Source: JBDRED01 sp043820025 [NCBI: Elusimicrobiota bacterium] (GTDB lineage Bacteria > RUG730 > JBDRED01). From it: a stretch of DNA of 35,347 nt. The position numbers and the translations under genes are program-made. The stretch is taken from the NCBI GenBank assembly GCA_043820025.1, contig JBDRED010000026.1, positions 1 to 35,347 of the forward strand, read 5' to 3'. Shown one piece after another: positions 15,794 through 24,521 of the stretch (position 1 is the first letter of the stretch; the number at the start of each line of letters is the position of its first letter). Under the pieces are notes generated by a model. It did not search any database, had not been told where the DNA came from, and worked only from the letters and a program-made list of their open reading frames with translations.

Positions 15794-16249
15794 TTATATG
15801 TTTTTTGCTACAGCTGTTTCATCACAGTCCGGAAATTTCGGACAGTTTATGCATTCACGCCATACTTTATGCGGCAGGTCATCTCTGCTGATTTCGACAA
15901 AACCAAACTTCTTAAAAAACCCGGGTATATAGGTAAGAGCAAATAACCGATTTACTCCTAAAGAATTTGCGTCATCCATGCAGGTTTGCACTAATATCTT
16001 TCCAAGACCTTTCCCTGTAGAACTTTTTTCAACAGCAAGAGCTTTAATCTCTCCCAAAGTTTCCCAAACAACATGCAAAGCGCAGCAGCCTTCAATTCTG
16101 CCTGTGGTTTCATTTACTGATACATAAAAATCCCTAATGTGCTCATATAAATCATTTAGCGACCTAGACAGCATTTTATTATTATCCGCGTAACCGTTAA
16201 TTATTTTCTGCATTTCCTTTACATCTTCTACAGTTGCTTTACGTATCAA
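15794..16249 (-). CDS. GNAT N-acetyltransferase, N-acetylglutamate-synthase-like
   Basis: 151 residues starting from TTG at 16249, supported by an AGGGGG ribosome binding site five to six bases upstream and by the family start MIRKAT. GNAT landmarks are EIKALAVEKSSTGKGLGKILV (motif A, acetyl-CoA loop TGKGLG) and FALTYIPGFFKKFGF (motif B). The tail WRECINCPKFPDCDETAV, with CxxC and a third cysteine, is characteristic of the short ArgA-like group that makes N-acetylglutamate for arginine synthesis in many anaerobes. The role is by family resemblance. It is the last gene of the kor group and converges with the carboxyltransferase gene. Confidence 0.8.
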   Translation of the reverse strand: MIRKATVEDVKEMQKIINGYADNNKMLSRSLNDLYEHIRDFYVSVNETTGRIEGCCALHVVWETLGEIKALAVEKSSTGKGLGKILVQTCMDDANSLGVNRLFALTYIPGFFKKFGFVEISRDDLPHKVWRECINCPKFPDCDETAVAKNI

Positions 16250-16275
16250 TTTTTCCCCCTTGAAAAATACTGTTC

Positions 16276-16803
16276 CTATAAACTATTATATCCTGTATTG
16301 AGCGCTTCTAAATTATTTTTAACAACGCCTTCGCCTTTGCTTTCAAAAGCAAGTTTTATTCCGGTTTCTAAAATATCCTTTACCACAATTTTATTTAATT
16401 TCGCGAGAACTCCTAAAAAAACAATATTCGCCATACGGGCATCGCCTAATCTTTCAGCAATTGAAGTAGCTGAAACCGGCACACACTTTACTTTAATATT
16501 TTCATTTACCTTAATAAGCGATGAATTATAAATTATTACTCCATCTTCCTTAATAAGCGGCGCATACTTATCAAATGACTGTTGATTAAGTATTAAAGCA
16601 ATATCAGGATGCGTCACAATAGGCGAACCAACCTTTGTTTCTGAAATAACAACAAAACACTTTGCTGTGCCGCCGCGCATCTCAGCGCCATATGACGGGA
16701 AAAAGGTTACTGCTTTATTATTCTCCATTACCGCCCAGGCTAAAAGATTTCCTGCGAGCATAACCCCTTGTCCGCCAAATCCCGCTATTATAATCTTTGT
16801 CAT
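16276..16803 (-). CDS. korC: 2-oxoacid:ferredoxin oxidoreductase, gamma subunit
   Basis: 175 residues. The whole chain matches the gamma domain: IIIAGFGGQGVMLAGNLLAWA at the start, FFPSYGAEMRGGTAKCFVVIS, then PIVTHPDIALILNQQSF. It completes the four-gene complex with the delta, alpha and beta genes just upstream, in the delta-alpha-beta-gamma order typical of 2-oxoglutarate and branched-chain 2-oxoacid ferredoxin oxidoreductases. The complex decarboxylates the oxoacid to an acyl-CoA and reduces ferredoxin; it is oxygen sensitive. The AGGAG site before the ATG is good. Which oxoacid is used (2-oxoglutarate, Kor, or isovalerate-type, Vor) cannot be fixed from sequence alone, so the symbol is provisional. 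Confidence 0.9.
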   Translation of the reverse strand: MTKIIIAGFGGQGVMLAGNLLAWAVMENNKAVTFFPSYGAEMRGGTAKCFVVISETKVGSPIVTHPDIALILNQQSFDKYAPLIKEDGVIIYNSSLIKVNENIKVKCVPVSATSIAERLGDARMANIVFLGVLAKLNKIVVKDILETGIKLAFESKGEGVVKNNLEALNTGYNSL

Positions 16804-16826
16804 TATTTTCTCCTAAAACATTCTTC

Positions 16827-17573
16827 CTATTTTACGACACTATCTTTATAAACGCCTAAAGGAAACACCTTTTGCATCTCATTTTCTATCCATTCTTTTG
16901 ATTCAATGGGATCCAATCTCCAATTAGTCGGGCAAGCGCAAAGCACCTCTATAAGAGAAAAACCTTTTTTCTCTATTTGATTCTCAAACCCCTTTTTTAT
17001 AGCCTTCTTCGTATCCATAATAGTCTTGGGATTTGTGGCGCAAGTCCTGGCAAGATAAACCGCTCCATCTAAAGAAGACAACAGCTCGCAAACACGTATA
17101 GGGTACCCGGCGTGTTTAGGGTCCCTGCCAAAAGGCGTAGTAGTGGTTTTTTGCCCAATAAGCGATGTAGGGGCCATCTGGCCGTTCGTCATCCCATAAA
17201 CTGCGTTATTAATAAATATGACTGTGATATTTTCTCCTCTTGCAGCAGCGTGAATAATCTCAGCTGTGCCAATTGCCGCTAAATCACCGTCGCCCTGATA
17301 AGTAAAAATTATATTATCTGGCATTACACGTTTAAGCCCGGTCGCAACAGCAGGCGGCCTGCCGTGCGCTGCTTCAGTTACGTCAAAATTCCAATAATCA
17401 TACGCAAATACCGCGCATCCAACCGGAGCAATGCCTATTGTCTTTTCTCTTATACCCAACTCGTCAATAACCTCGGCAAGAACACGATGCACAACACCAT
17501 GTCCACAGCCCGGACAATACTTGTGCTCAACATCTTTCATTGCTTTTGGCCTTTCAAATATTTTATTTGTCAT
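16827..17573 (-). CDS. korB: 2-oxoacid:ferredoxin oxidoreductase, beta (TPP-binding) subunit
   Basis: 248 residues. It has KYCPGCGHGVVHR with C20 and C23, and the TPP motif GDGD (94-97) ending in N122-N123 of FINNAVYGMTNGQ. The MTNGQ-APTS run is typical of the Kor/Vor beta subunit. It binds thiamine diphosphate and, with the alpha subunit, forms the active site. Its ATG overlaps the alpha stop codon by four bases (ATGA), so the two chains are coupled, as expected for a one-to-one complex. Confidence 0.95.
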   Translation of the reverse strand: MTNKIFERPKAMKDVEHKYCPGCGHGVVHRVLAEVIDELGIREKTIGIAPVGCAVFAYDYWNFDVTEAAHGRPPAVATGLKRVMPDNIIFTYQGDGDLAAIGTAEIIHAAARGENITVIFINNAVYGMTNGQMAPTSLIGQKTTTTPFGRDPKHAGYPIRVCELLSSLDGAVYLARTCATNPKTIMDTKKAIKKGFENQIEKKGFSLIEVLCACPTNWRLDPIESKEWIENEMQKVFPLGVYKDSVVK

Positions 17574-18640
17574 TTGTATTTCCTTAAAATTTCTTTAATC
17601 TTTTCCTCGACCTCTTCAGAATCAAAAATCCCGCCGCCGGCCCTGCCATAAAACTCAACAGGCCTCATCCCATTCACAGCCAGCCTCACATCATCTACCA
17701 TCTGTCCGAGGCTAAGCTCAAGAGACAAAAACACCTTTACGGAATCAGCAAGCTTCTTTATAGCGTCTGATGGAAACGGCCAAAGCGTAATAGGCCTTAA
17801 TAACCCCGCTTTTATCCCATTCGAACGCAGAGACTCAATAGCAGAAAGAGCGATTCTCGCGCTAATGCCATACGCTATAATTACAATTTCAGCATCCTCT
17901 GTATTATTTTCTTCAAACAATATTTCTTTCATATTAATAGTCTCATATTTTTTCATTAATTTTAAATTATGCGCCTCTAGATCTCCCTCGCCCATTAACA
18001 ATGACTTGATAAATCTTGGCTCTCTGCCTTTTGCTCCGGTAAGCGCCCAATCGCTCGAATCAACCTTTACATTAACGGTATCTAAAATACTGCTGTCAAC
18101 AGGCTCAACCATTTGGCCCAAAACACCGTCGGTATGTATCAGAACAGGGTTTCTATATTCAAACGCTTTTACAAATGATTGTCTTGCAATTTGAAACATT
18201 TCGGCAACCGTATATGGCGCATAAACCATTGTCCTATAATCGCCATGCCCGCCGCCGCGTGTTGACTGATAATAATCGCCTTGCGATCCGGAAATATTTC
18301 CAAGGCCGGGCCCACCGCGCTGAACATTAACAATTACAGCAGGCAGTTCGCATCCGGCTAAATAAGAAATACCTTCCTGTTTTAAACTAATTCCGGGAGA
18401 AGAAGATGAGGTCATTGCCATCCTGCCGGCTGCTGCAGCGCCAAATACCATATTTATAGCTGAAATTTCGCTTTCAGCCTGCACAAATGCCCTGCCCAGC
18501 TCAATCATCCTTTTCGACATGTGAGCAATAAGTTCATTCTGCGGAGTAATAGGATATCCAAAGTACGCGTCGCATCCTGCGGATATTGCTCCTTCAGCAA
18601 GCGCTATATTACCTTTGAGAAGCTCTTGTTTTTTATTCAT
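17570..18640 (-). CDS. korA: 2-oxoacid:ferredoxin oxidoreductase, alpha subunit
   Basis: 356 residues from ATG 18640, chosen because GAGG lies six bases upstream and MNKKQELLKGNIALAEGAI is the family start; an open frame continues 26 codons further but without support. Family landmarks are the pyrimidine-domain start KGNIALAEGAISAGCDAYFGYPITP, ESEISAINMVFGAAAAG, TSSSSPGISLKQEG and QRGGPGLGNISGSQGD. The C-terminal domain II carries the usual R-P-I-T-LWPFP segment. It provides the oxoacid and CoA handling part of the complex. It follows the delta subunit by 22 bp and overlaps the beta subunit by 4 bp. Confidence 0.95.
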   Translation of the reverse strand: MNKKQELLKGNIALAEGAISAGCDAYFGYPITPQNELIAHMSKRMIELGRAFVQAESEISAINMVFGAAAAGRMAMTSSSSPGISLKQEGISYLAGCELPAVIVNVQRGGPGLGNISGSQGDYYQSTRGGGHGDYRTMVYAPYTVAEMFQIARQSFVKAFEYRNPVLIHTDGVLGQMVEPVDSSILDTVNVKVDSSDWALTGAKGREPRFIKSLLMGEGDLEAHNLKLMKKYETINMKEILFEENNTEDAEIVIIAYGISARIALSAIESLRSNGIKAGLLRPITLWPFPSDAIKKLADSVKVFLSLELSLGQMVDDVRLAVNGMRPVEFYGRAGGGIFDSEEVEEKIKEILRKYK

Positions 18641-18662
18641 ATAATCCTCAAATATTTTATTT

Positions 18663-18887
18663 CTAAGAAACCTTAATTTCAAAAACACAATCAGGACATA
18701 CCGTGTAACAGGCTCCACAACCTATGCATTCATCAGCGTCCGTTATTACAATATAGTGATATCCTTTTTCATTTAAGTCATTGCTTAACTTTAATATTTT
18801 CTTAGGGCACACATCAATGCACAATGCGCATCCTTTACAGCGTGTACTATGCGCTTTTATAGATATAATTCTTTCTTTTACCACCAT
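18663..18887 (-). CDS. korD: 2-oxoacid:ferredoxin oxidoreductase, delta (2[4Fe-4S] ferredoxin) subunit
   Basis: 74 residues from ATG 18887 (AGGAG five bases upstream). Two ferredoxin motifs are complete: CKGCALCIDVCPKK and CIGCGACYTVCPDC, each CxxCxxCxxxCP, so it carries electrons from the active site to the external ferredoxin. The start lies 41 bp inside the end of recN in another frame, so the first fourteen codons or so are read in both genes. This means transcription through recN feeds the oxidoreductase genes; no separate promoter was seen before korD. Confidence 0.93.
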   Translation of the reverse strand: MVVKERIISIKAHSTRCKGCALCIDVCPKKILKLSNDLNEKGYHYIVITDADECIGCGACYTVCPDCVFEIKVS

Positions 18888-20559
18888 CAACTCTCCTTGC
18901 TTTTTCAGCCGCGGCTAATTCAAAAAGCTCTTTCGCATGGCTTAATGTTATATCTGTGACTTTATTTCCACCCAGCATTCTGCCCAGCTCATTTAAACGT
19001 TCTTTTTCTCTGACAATTTTTATTTCAATATTTGGGGCGTTGTTCTTAATACTCTTTGAGATAACATACTGCTCATCGCTATACGCTGCGACTTGCGGCA
19101 GATGCGTAATGCAGAGCACCTGATGATTCTTACTGACTCCATACATCTTCTTTCCGACCATAGACGCTATCTTTCCGCTCAAACCGGTATCTATCTCATC
19201 AAAAACAAGAAATGGAATCTTATCATACGAGGCCATTGCAGACTTAAGCGCTAACATTATTCTGGACAACTCGCCGCCGGACGCTATCTTCCTTAAAGGC
19301 TTAAAATCACTGCCAACATTTGTCTGCACAAGAAATTCAATTTCATCATACCCGCATTCTGATATATTTATATTGCTTGAATCATCAAGATTATCTGTAA
19401 TATCAATTTTAACCTTTACCTTCTCCATCCCAACATCGCTTAGTTCATATTCTACCATTTTTTCAAGTTTTTGTGATGCTTTTTTTCTTTTATCGCTTAA
19501 TTTTTCAGCAGCGCTAAAAAGCGATTTAGAAGTCTCATCTAATCTCTCTTTTAACTCCTGCTCGTCTAAAGTAATGGTCGAAATTCTATCTAGTTCCTTA
19601 GAAATCTTTTCTCTGTATTCAGTTATATTTCCATACTTCTTTCTAAGATAATGTAATTGTTCTAATCTATTTGAAACGATCTCAAGCCTTTTTGGATCAA
19701 ACTCAATATTATCGCTGAAACTTAACGCCTGATCAGCAATTTCTCTAAGAACCCCAATTGTGCTTTTTAATTCTTCTGTCAAATTCTTAAAATTACTGCC
19801 ATATACAGAAAGCGCCTCCAGGTTAATTTCAGCTCGTGATAAACGTTCAAGAACCGAACCATCGGCAGTTGAAATATCCTGCCCCAGTTCATCAACCATC
19901 CTAATTATTTTATCCCTGTTGCGCAGAAACTCGTATTCCTCTTCTAATTCCTCTATCTCTCCGGGCTTAGGATCAATTTTGTCAATTTCATCTTTTTGAA
20001 ATTTGTAAAGATCAACTCTCTCAATTAATAACTTCTTACTCGACTCCTCTGTATTAAGTAAATCATTCAGTTTTTTTCGTTCGAAATAAAGGCCTCTTAC
20101 AGCGTCTAATTCTCGATCAACGCCCGCAAACCTGTCTACAATATCTCTTTGCTCATTGGTTTTAAGCAATATCTGATGACTGTGCTGGCCATGAATATCC
20201 ACAAGCCTTTCTCCGAATTGCTCAAGCGCAGATATTCCGACTAAACGCTCATTTATATAACACCTGCTTTTCCCATCGCTATCAATACGCCGCCTTAAGA
20301 TTACCTCTTCAGATTCACATCCAAATTCCGCGCGTAAAGCTTCGTCAGAAATAATAAACTGCGCTGTTATTTCCGCGAAATCCTTATTTTTCTGCACGCA
20401 CGAAACCTTGATCTTTTCGCCAAGAACCAATTCAATTGCGCTTACAACTATGGATTTGCCGGCTCCTGTTTCGCCTGTAAAAACCGTAAATCCCTTGGAA
20501 AATGGTATCTCAATCTCGTCAATAAATATATAATTTTTTAAAACCAGCGTTACTAGCAT
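18847..20559 (-). CDS. recN: DNA repair protein RecN
   Basis: 570 residues, normal length. SMC-like ATPase used in double-strand break repair. Walker A is GETGAGKS (29-36), the ABC signature IASGGELSR (425-433), Walker B LVFDEIDTGLSG (451-462) and the H-loop CITHLPQVAAYSD (483-495). The middle is a long coiled coil (about 150-370) broken by the short zinc-hook-like turn region seen in RecN. The start MLVTLVLKNYIFIDEIEI is typical. The ATG overlaps the nadK stop codon (ATGCTAG), and the 3' end overlaps korD by 41 bp, so nadK, recN and korDABC form one read-through block. Confidence 0.97.
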   Translation of the reverse strand: MLVTLVLKNYIFIDEIEIPFSKGFTVFTGETGAGKSIVVSAIELVLGEKIKVSCVQKNKDFAEITAQFIISDEALRAEFGCESEEVILRRRIDSDGKSRCYINERLVGISALEQFGERLVDIHGQHSHQILLKTNEQRDIVDRFAGVDRELDAVRGLYFERKKLNDLLNTEESSKKLLIERVDLYKFQKDEIDKIDPKPGEIEELEEEYEFLRNRDKIIRMVDELGQDISTADGSVLERLSRAEINLEALSVYGSNFKNLTEELKSTIGVLREIADQALSFSDNIEFDPKRLEIVSNRLEQLHYLRKKYGNITEYREKISKELDRISTITLDEQELKERLDETSKSLFSAAEKLSDKRKKASQKLEKMVEYELSDVGMEKVKVKIDITDNLDDSSNINISECGYDEIEFLVQTNVGSDFKPLRKIASGGELSRIMLALKSAMASYDKIPFLVFDEIDTGLSGKIASMVGKKMYGVSKNHQVLCITHLPQVAAYSDEQYVISKSIKNNAPNIEIKIVREKERLNELGRMLGGNKVTDITLSHAKELFELAAAEKARRVDGGKRKNYIYKSA

Positions 20560-21392
20560 TGTTTCCTAACACCCCAGCTTAACTTCTCGCGCAAAACTTC
20601 AAAATAATTTCTTTTATCAGCTATTAGCAAACAAAGTTGATTTTTTGACCGCTTAATATGTATTTCATCCCCGGTAAAAAGTTTTTGTGTTATCTGTCCG
20701 TCGATAGATAAGATTGAATCCTGACTTATCTTCAGATTATTAATAGAAATATTTTTATCAGCGCCCACAATGAGCGGCCTCAATGTAAGCGTATGAGGAC
20801 AAATAGCGGAAATCACTATTAAAGGCAAGGACGGATGTATAATAGGCCCGCCGGCGGCTAATGAGTACGCAGTCGAGCCTGTAGGCGTAGCTACTATCAC
20901 CCCGTCTCCCGTATAGGTTGCAACAATCTTATTATCAACCCATACATCAAGATCTATTACCCTTACCTTATCCCCATTCTTAACAACAACATCATTTACC
21001 GCAATATATTTTTTTAAAGTCTTTCCATTACGCTTAACTAGAACATCTAACAAAAGCCGTTTCTGTATGTTCCATTTTTTCTCTTTTTTTAAATTTCCAA
21101 GATCCCCTAACATTTCCTTTTTGTTCACCTCGGCAAGAAACCCTAAAGTCCCAAGATTTACTCCAAGCATAGGCACATTAGACCCTGCAATAAATCTGCC
21201 TATTCTCAGCATTGTGCCATCTCCGCCAAATACAACAGCCAGGTCTATCTTAGGCACGCTTGCCGGAATCTGATGAAAAATTGTAATAGATATATTATTT
21301 GCTTTTCCCCATTTTTCAATATCGCTAAATATGCCTTTTACTTCGTCTTTCTTAGGATTATAAAAGACGCCTATTTTTTTTAATACAGCCAT
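20553..21392 (-). CDS. nadK: NAD kinase
   Basis: 279 residues from ATG 21392, which has GGAGG five bases upstream; an ATG four codons earlier lacks spacing. The motif GGDGT (56-60, with catalytic D58) lies in VVFGGDGTMLR. It is followed by PMLGVNLGTLGFLAEV and, later, GDGVIVATPTGSTAYSLAAGGPIIHP, the second conserved block. The enzyme phosphorylates NAD to NADP. It comes directly before recN, a common pairing, with a 45-bp gap after rsmD. Confidence 0.96.
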   Translation of the reverse strand: MAVLKKIGVFYNPKKDEVKGIFSDIEKWGKANNISITIFHQIPASVPKIDLAVVFGGDGTMLRIGRFIAGSNVPMLGVNLGTLGFLAEVNKKEMLGDLGNLKKEKKWNIQKRLLLDVLVKRNGKTLKKYIAVNDVVVKNGDKVRVIDLDVWVDNKIVATYTGDGVIVATPTGSTAYSLAAGGPIIHPSLPLIVISAICPHTLTLRPLIVGADKNISINNLKISQDSILSIDGQITQKLFTGDEIHIKRSKNQLCLLIADKRNYFEVLREKLSWGVRKQC

Positions 21393-21437
21393 AACTTCCT
21401 CCAAAATTGAAGTTACATGAATTATTACAACTCCGCG

Positions 21438-22004
21438 CTATTCTTTAAAGCAGCCGATCACCTTAAAAAAACTTAATATTGTATCCCCATATTTTTCTCG
21501 TCTATAACATATCAAATTATTAATATGCTCAGACAGTTTTTCTTCTTGCGAATGCTGAACTATTATTTTTGTGTCTTGTGTTAATACCTTGCTTCCGGAT
21601 AAAGATACCAGCGCCTTCTCACCATAAAACAACGGATATGGAGGGCCTGCGAATATTACATCAAACGCGCTATCCGCTTTTTCTAAAAATTTAAAAACAT
21701 CATCACAATGTATTTCGCAATTTTCTTCTATTTTACAATATTTGATATTATTTGCAATACATTTACAGGCTTCTCTGTCTTTATCGACGAACACTACGCT
21801 CAATACTCCCCTTGAAACAGCCTCTATTCCTACTGCCCCGGAGCCTGCGAAAAGATCGCAAAACCCGGCTCCATCCAAATACGGCCTCATAATATCAAAG
21901 AATGATTTTCTTACGCGAGCAAGAATCGGTCTTGTTATATCAATGCCTTTTGGCGCTTTTAAGATTCTTCCTTTTAATGTTCCGCCTATTATTCTTATAG
22001 CCAT
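21438..22004 (-). CDS. rsmD: 16S rRNA (guanine966-N2)-methyltransferase RsmD, with an altered catalytic motif
   Basis: 188 residues. The N-terminus (IIGGTLKGRILKAP, TRPILARVRKSFFDIM) is the RsmD signature, and the SAM-binding loop is DLFAGSGAVGIEAVSRG (50-66) with acidic VFVDKD after it. The catalytic NPPY-type motif, DPPY in nearly all RsmD, reads GPPY here (FAGPPYPLF, G120-Y123). The lost aspartate normally contacts the target amino group, so activity may be reduced or the motif may be a lineage variant. The neighbourhood (nadK next) is ordinary. Confidence 0.88.
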   Translation of the reverse strand: MAIRIIGGTLKGRILKAPKGIDITRPILARVRKSFFDIMRPYLDGAGFCDLFAGSGAVGIEAVSRGVLSVVFVDKDREACKCIANNIKYCKIEENCEIHCDDVFKFLEKADSAFDVIFAGPPYPLFYGEKALVSLSGSKVLTQDTKIIVQHSQEEKLSEHINNLICYRREKYGDTILSFFKVIGCFKE

Positions 22005-22092
22005 AATATCTCCGTACGCGTCCCAAGTATTCTGTATTCTTAATATAAATCCTTATGCGAAACATAAGAATCTATAACCTGCTTCAGATGAA

Positions 22093-22608
22093 CTATTTCA
22101 CAGCGCTGCCCGGGCAGAATAGGCGCATTTTGCACTTGCCGCATGTTTTTTTTCGCGCGCTAAACATTGTATAATAAGATATGACTAAAAATACCAGGTA
22201 AACCAAAAGTTTTATAAACGTAAATTCCTTAATCATAGCCGCTATTCCCAAAATTAGAGGAATAAACATAAGCGACATATATGTCGGCGCAGCGCATTTC
22301 ATTCCGGGATCAGCAGCAAATCTTTCTAAGCTTCCTTTATTCTTAAACATCTTTGCTGAAAGCTTCCCCCAGCCCATATGGCAAATTTTGTCATAATAAT
22401 AGCAATTCGCGCATACTAGTTTTCTTAACACTACATAAACCATAACAAGCGCAAATATTGTGTATAAACGCGCTATCCATGTAGAAATGAAAAAACATAA
22501 CATACCGCCCAGCGCGATCCACAAAAGCATAAAAAAATTACTAATCAGCGCATCCTGAATAGAATACTCTTCCATACCCTCTTTATAAATCTTAACTTCC
22601 TTTTGCAT
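22093..22608 (-). CDS. Cysteine-rich membrane protein of unknown function
   Basis: 171 residues; I do not recognise a named family. Four hydrophobic segments (about 24-41, 43-60, 108-126 and 131-147) flank a soluble loop. That loop starts LVCANCYYYDKICHMGWGKLSAKMF (63-87) with C65, C68 and C75, and contains a further cysteine at MKCAAP (104). The tail is KKTCGKCKMRLFCPGSAVK with C155, C158 and C165. The CxxC...C pattern in both cytoplasmic-side regions suggests a metal or Fe-S site spanning loop and tail. GGAGG precedes the ATG. It lies between the GT-C protein gene and rsmD. Confidence 0.7.
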   Translation of the reverse strand: MQKEVKIYKEGMEEYSIQDALISNFFMLLWIALGGMLCFFISTWIARLYTIFALVMVYVVLRKLVCANCYYYDKICHMGWGKLSAKMFKNKGSLERFAADPGMKCAAPTYMSLMFIPLILGIAAMIKEFTFIKLLVYLVFLVISYYTMFSARKKTCGKCKMRLFCPGSAVK

Positions 22609-22736
22609 CTTTTAACCTCCATAGAAATTATTATTTACAAACCATTGATGCATTTTATTGAGCGGCTTTGTTGTTTAAGAAAACGCATTTATAGTTATAA
22701 AACGATTTTGATAGTATTGAGAAAATCTAATACTTT

Positions 22737-24521
22737 CTATTCAATTCTTTTTAATAACACTGCGCTGAACTCGTTTGATGTAAACGGAAACGGGCCAAAT
22801 TCGCGGTCAATTGTATAATTTACTTCTAAATACTTTCTTATCTCCAATCCATAATCAAACAAGAACGCTGCTGCGCCGTACTCAGTGGTATCACGCCTGA
22901 GTATCGCAATATATTTTACTTTATTTTTTTCTAAATCATTAACAATCTTACGTTCAAAACCAGGCTCAGCAAAATCTATTGGAAGAAAGCTGTAATTATA
23001 TAGAGGAGTATCTCTTTCAGACAAGAAATTAAGCATAACTCCTTCCGGAAAAACCACGAGCGAGTCACTCGGATCTGACACTGCCACAAGATATTCTAGA
23101 AGATTCTTATACCTCAAAAAAGACGGATTTACTATTATTGATCCTCTCCATGAATTAACTGACAAAAGCCTCTGCGAATACGCAAACATAGATATCGTTA
23201 CCTGCGAATAAGCTAAAAATATAAAAAACACAGCAGTTAAAATCAGATAGATATTTTTCCCATTCTTTATAAACTTAGCCGGAAAAATATTAAAGAAAAA
23301 AATCGAGTAGCACAACATCCCGGGAACCAATAAATACATTCCATAATGTCCGGGCCATACTCTGAAAAATATTCTTAAAAGCATTAATAAAGAAAATACT
23401 GCAAACGCAAGAAGAAACAAACTCCGCGTATCAGACGGATCCTTTTTAAATTTTAAATAGCATAACGCAATAAGAATCAAGCATATTATCTGAACCGGCT
23501 TATACTGCATATTACCATACAATAAATATTTTGAAAACACAAAGCCGGTTATGAAACTCGCCACAAATATTAATGCGGCAATAAAATGTTTTTTTCTATC
23601 CATTACTTTTTGAATTATTATTACAGCCCAATAAAATGCGGCAGTGACAGCTGAGTAATAGACGCAAGCAAGAAATATATCCCTAATATTATTACCAAAA
23701 TCCGTAATACCCATTACATAACTCGTAAAAGTCGCGTCCAAGTCTAAATTCTTTTTTAATATTGAAAAAATACCTGTGCTGACAACATTTTCATTCTGAG
23801 CGGCCACAGAAAACAATGCATAAACCATAAAGCATGCTATTGCCGGCAAAAGCAGATAAGCGGCGAATAGCGATATAATCTCTTTTTTATTTCCTTTAAC
23901 TTTATAATTAATAATAACACCGGTTATAATTGCTATAAGCAAAAACAGGCCTATTTCAATCCGCGTCGCAAAAACTAAGAATAATGACAAGCTTGTTAAG
24001 TAAGAATAAATATTTACCGCAAAATTTGATTTATAATAAAAGAATAACGCGGTTAATGAAAAAAGAACGCAGTATGTCGCGGAATAACTGTATGGGAGAA
24101 TGTAATTAAATATACCCGCTTCATAATACTGCCCAAAAGCAAAGACGAACAGAAATATTATTACAATAAGCGCGGCTAATAGTTTATTTAGATATATAGC
24201 CGCTAATTTATAGAGCAATATACACACTCCGCAGACACATACCAAACCGCTGATAATAAATGATTTTAAGTGAATGCCAAAGATAAGACAAAATAAAGCG
24301 TTTAGATAATGAGTTAACGGCCCATAAAGATATTGAATATCCTTATACAAAATATTTCCTTTTGTTAAACTATACGCGGCATAAACCTCACGGCCTGTAT
24401 CTATTATCAAACTACCCCATTTAAGCCAGGATAATCCTAATAAATACACAATACATGCGCTGATAAGAATTATTGGAATTGAATCATTTTGAAAATAGCT
24501 ATATATTTTAGTCCTTTTCAT
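22737..24521 (-). CDS. GT-C-type membrane glycosyltransferase-like protein
   Basis: 594 residues with about ten to twelve membrane segments from 15 to about 425, then a soluble C-terminal domain (about 440-594). After the first membrane helix comes DTGREVYAAYSLTKGNILYKDIQYLYGPLTHYLNALF (41-77), with acidic residues D41 and E45 in the first periplasmic loop and the KDIQYLYGP segment. This is the layout of dolichyl/undecaprenyl-phosphate-sugar dependent GT-C enzymes such as the ArnT/GT39 group. The sugar and acceptor are unknown. Its first 14 bases overlap the end of the CDP-alcohol phosphatidyltransferase gene, so the two are likely coupled and may act on the same lipid or glycan. Confidence 0.75.
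   Translation of the reverse strand: MKRTKIYSYFQNDSIPIILISACIVYLLGLSWLKWGSLIIDTGREVYAAYSLTKGNILYKDIQYLYGPLTHYLNALFCLIFGIHLKSFIISGLVCVCGVCILLYKLAAIYLNKLLAALIVIIFLFVFAFGQYYEAGIFNYILPYSYSATYCVLFSLTALFFYYKSNFAVNIYSYLTSLSLFLVFATRIEIGLFLLIAIITGVIINYKVKGNKKEIISLFAAYLLLPAIACFMVYALFSVAAQNENVVSTGIFSILKKNLDLDATFTSYVMGITDFGNNIRDIFLACVYYSAVTAAFYWAVIIIQKVMDRKKHFIAALIFVASFITGFVFSKYLLYGNMQYKPVQIICLILIALCYLKFKKDPSDTRSLFLLAFAVFSLLMLLRIFFRVWPGHYGMYLLVPGMLCYSIFFFNIFPAKFIKNGKNIYLILTAVFFIFLAYSQVTISMFAYSQRLLSVNSWRGSIIVNPSFLRYKNLLEYLVAVSDPSDSLVVFPEGVMLNFLSERDTPLYNYSFLPIDFAEPGFERKIVNDLEKNKVKYIAILRRDTTEYGAAAFLFDYGLEIRKYLEVNYTIDREFGPFPFTSNEFSAVLLKRIE

Noticed and set aside
18641-18718. Longer N-terminus for the oxidoreductase alpha subunit
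   Set aside because: It overlaps the end of the delta subunit gene, and GAGG precedes the ATG at 18640, where the family start lies.
22052-22068. CTTATG-CGAAA-CATAAG hairpin as a terminator
   Set aside because: The stem is six weak base pairs and no T run follows on either strand; too little for a terminator call.
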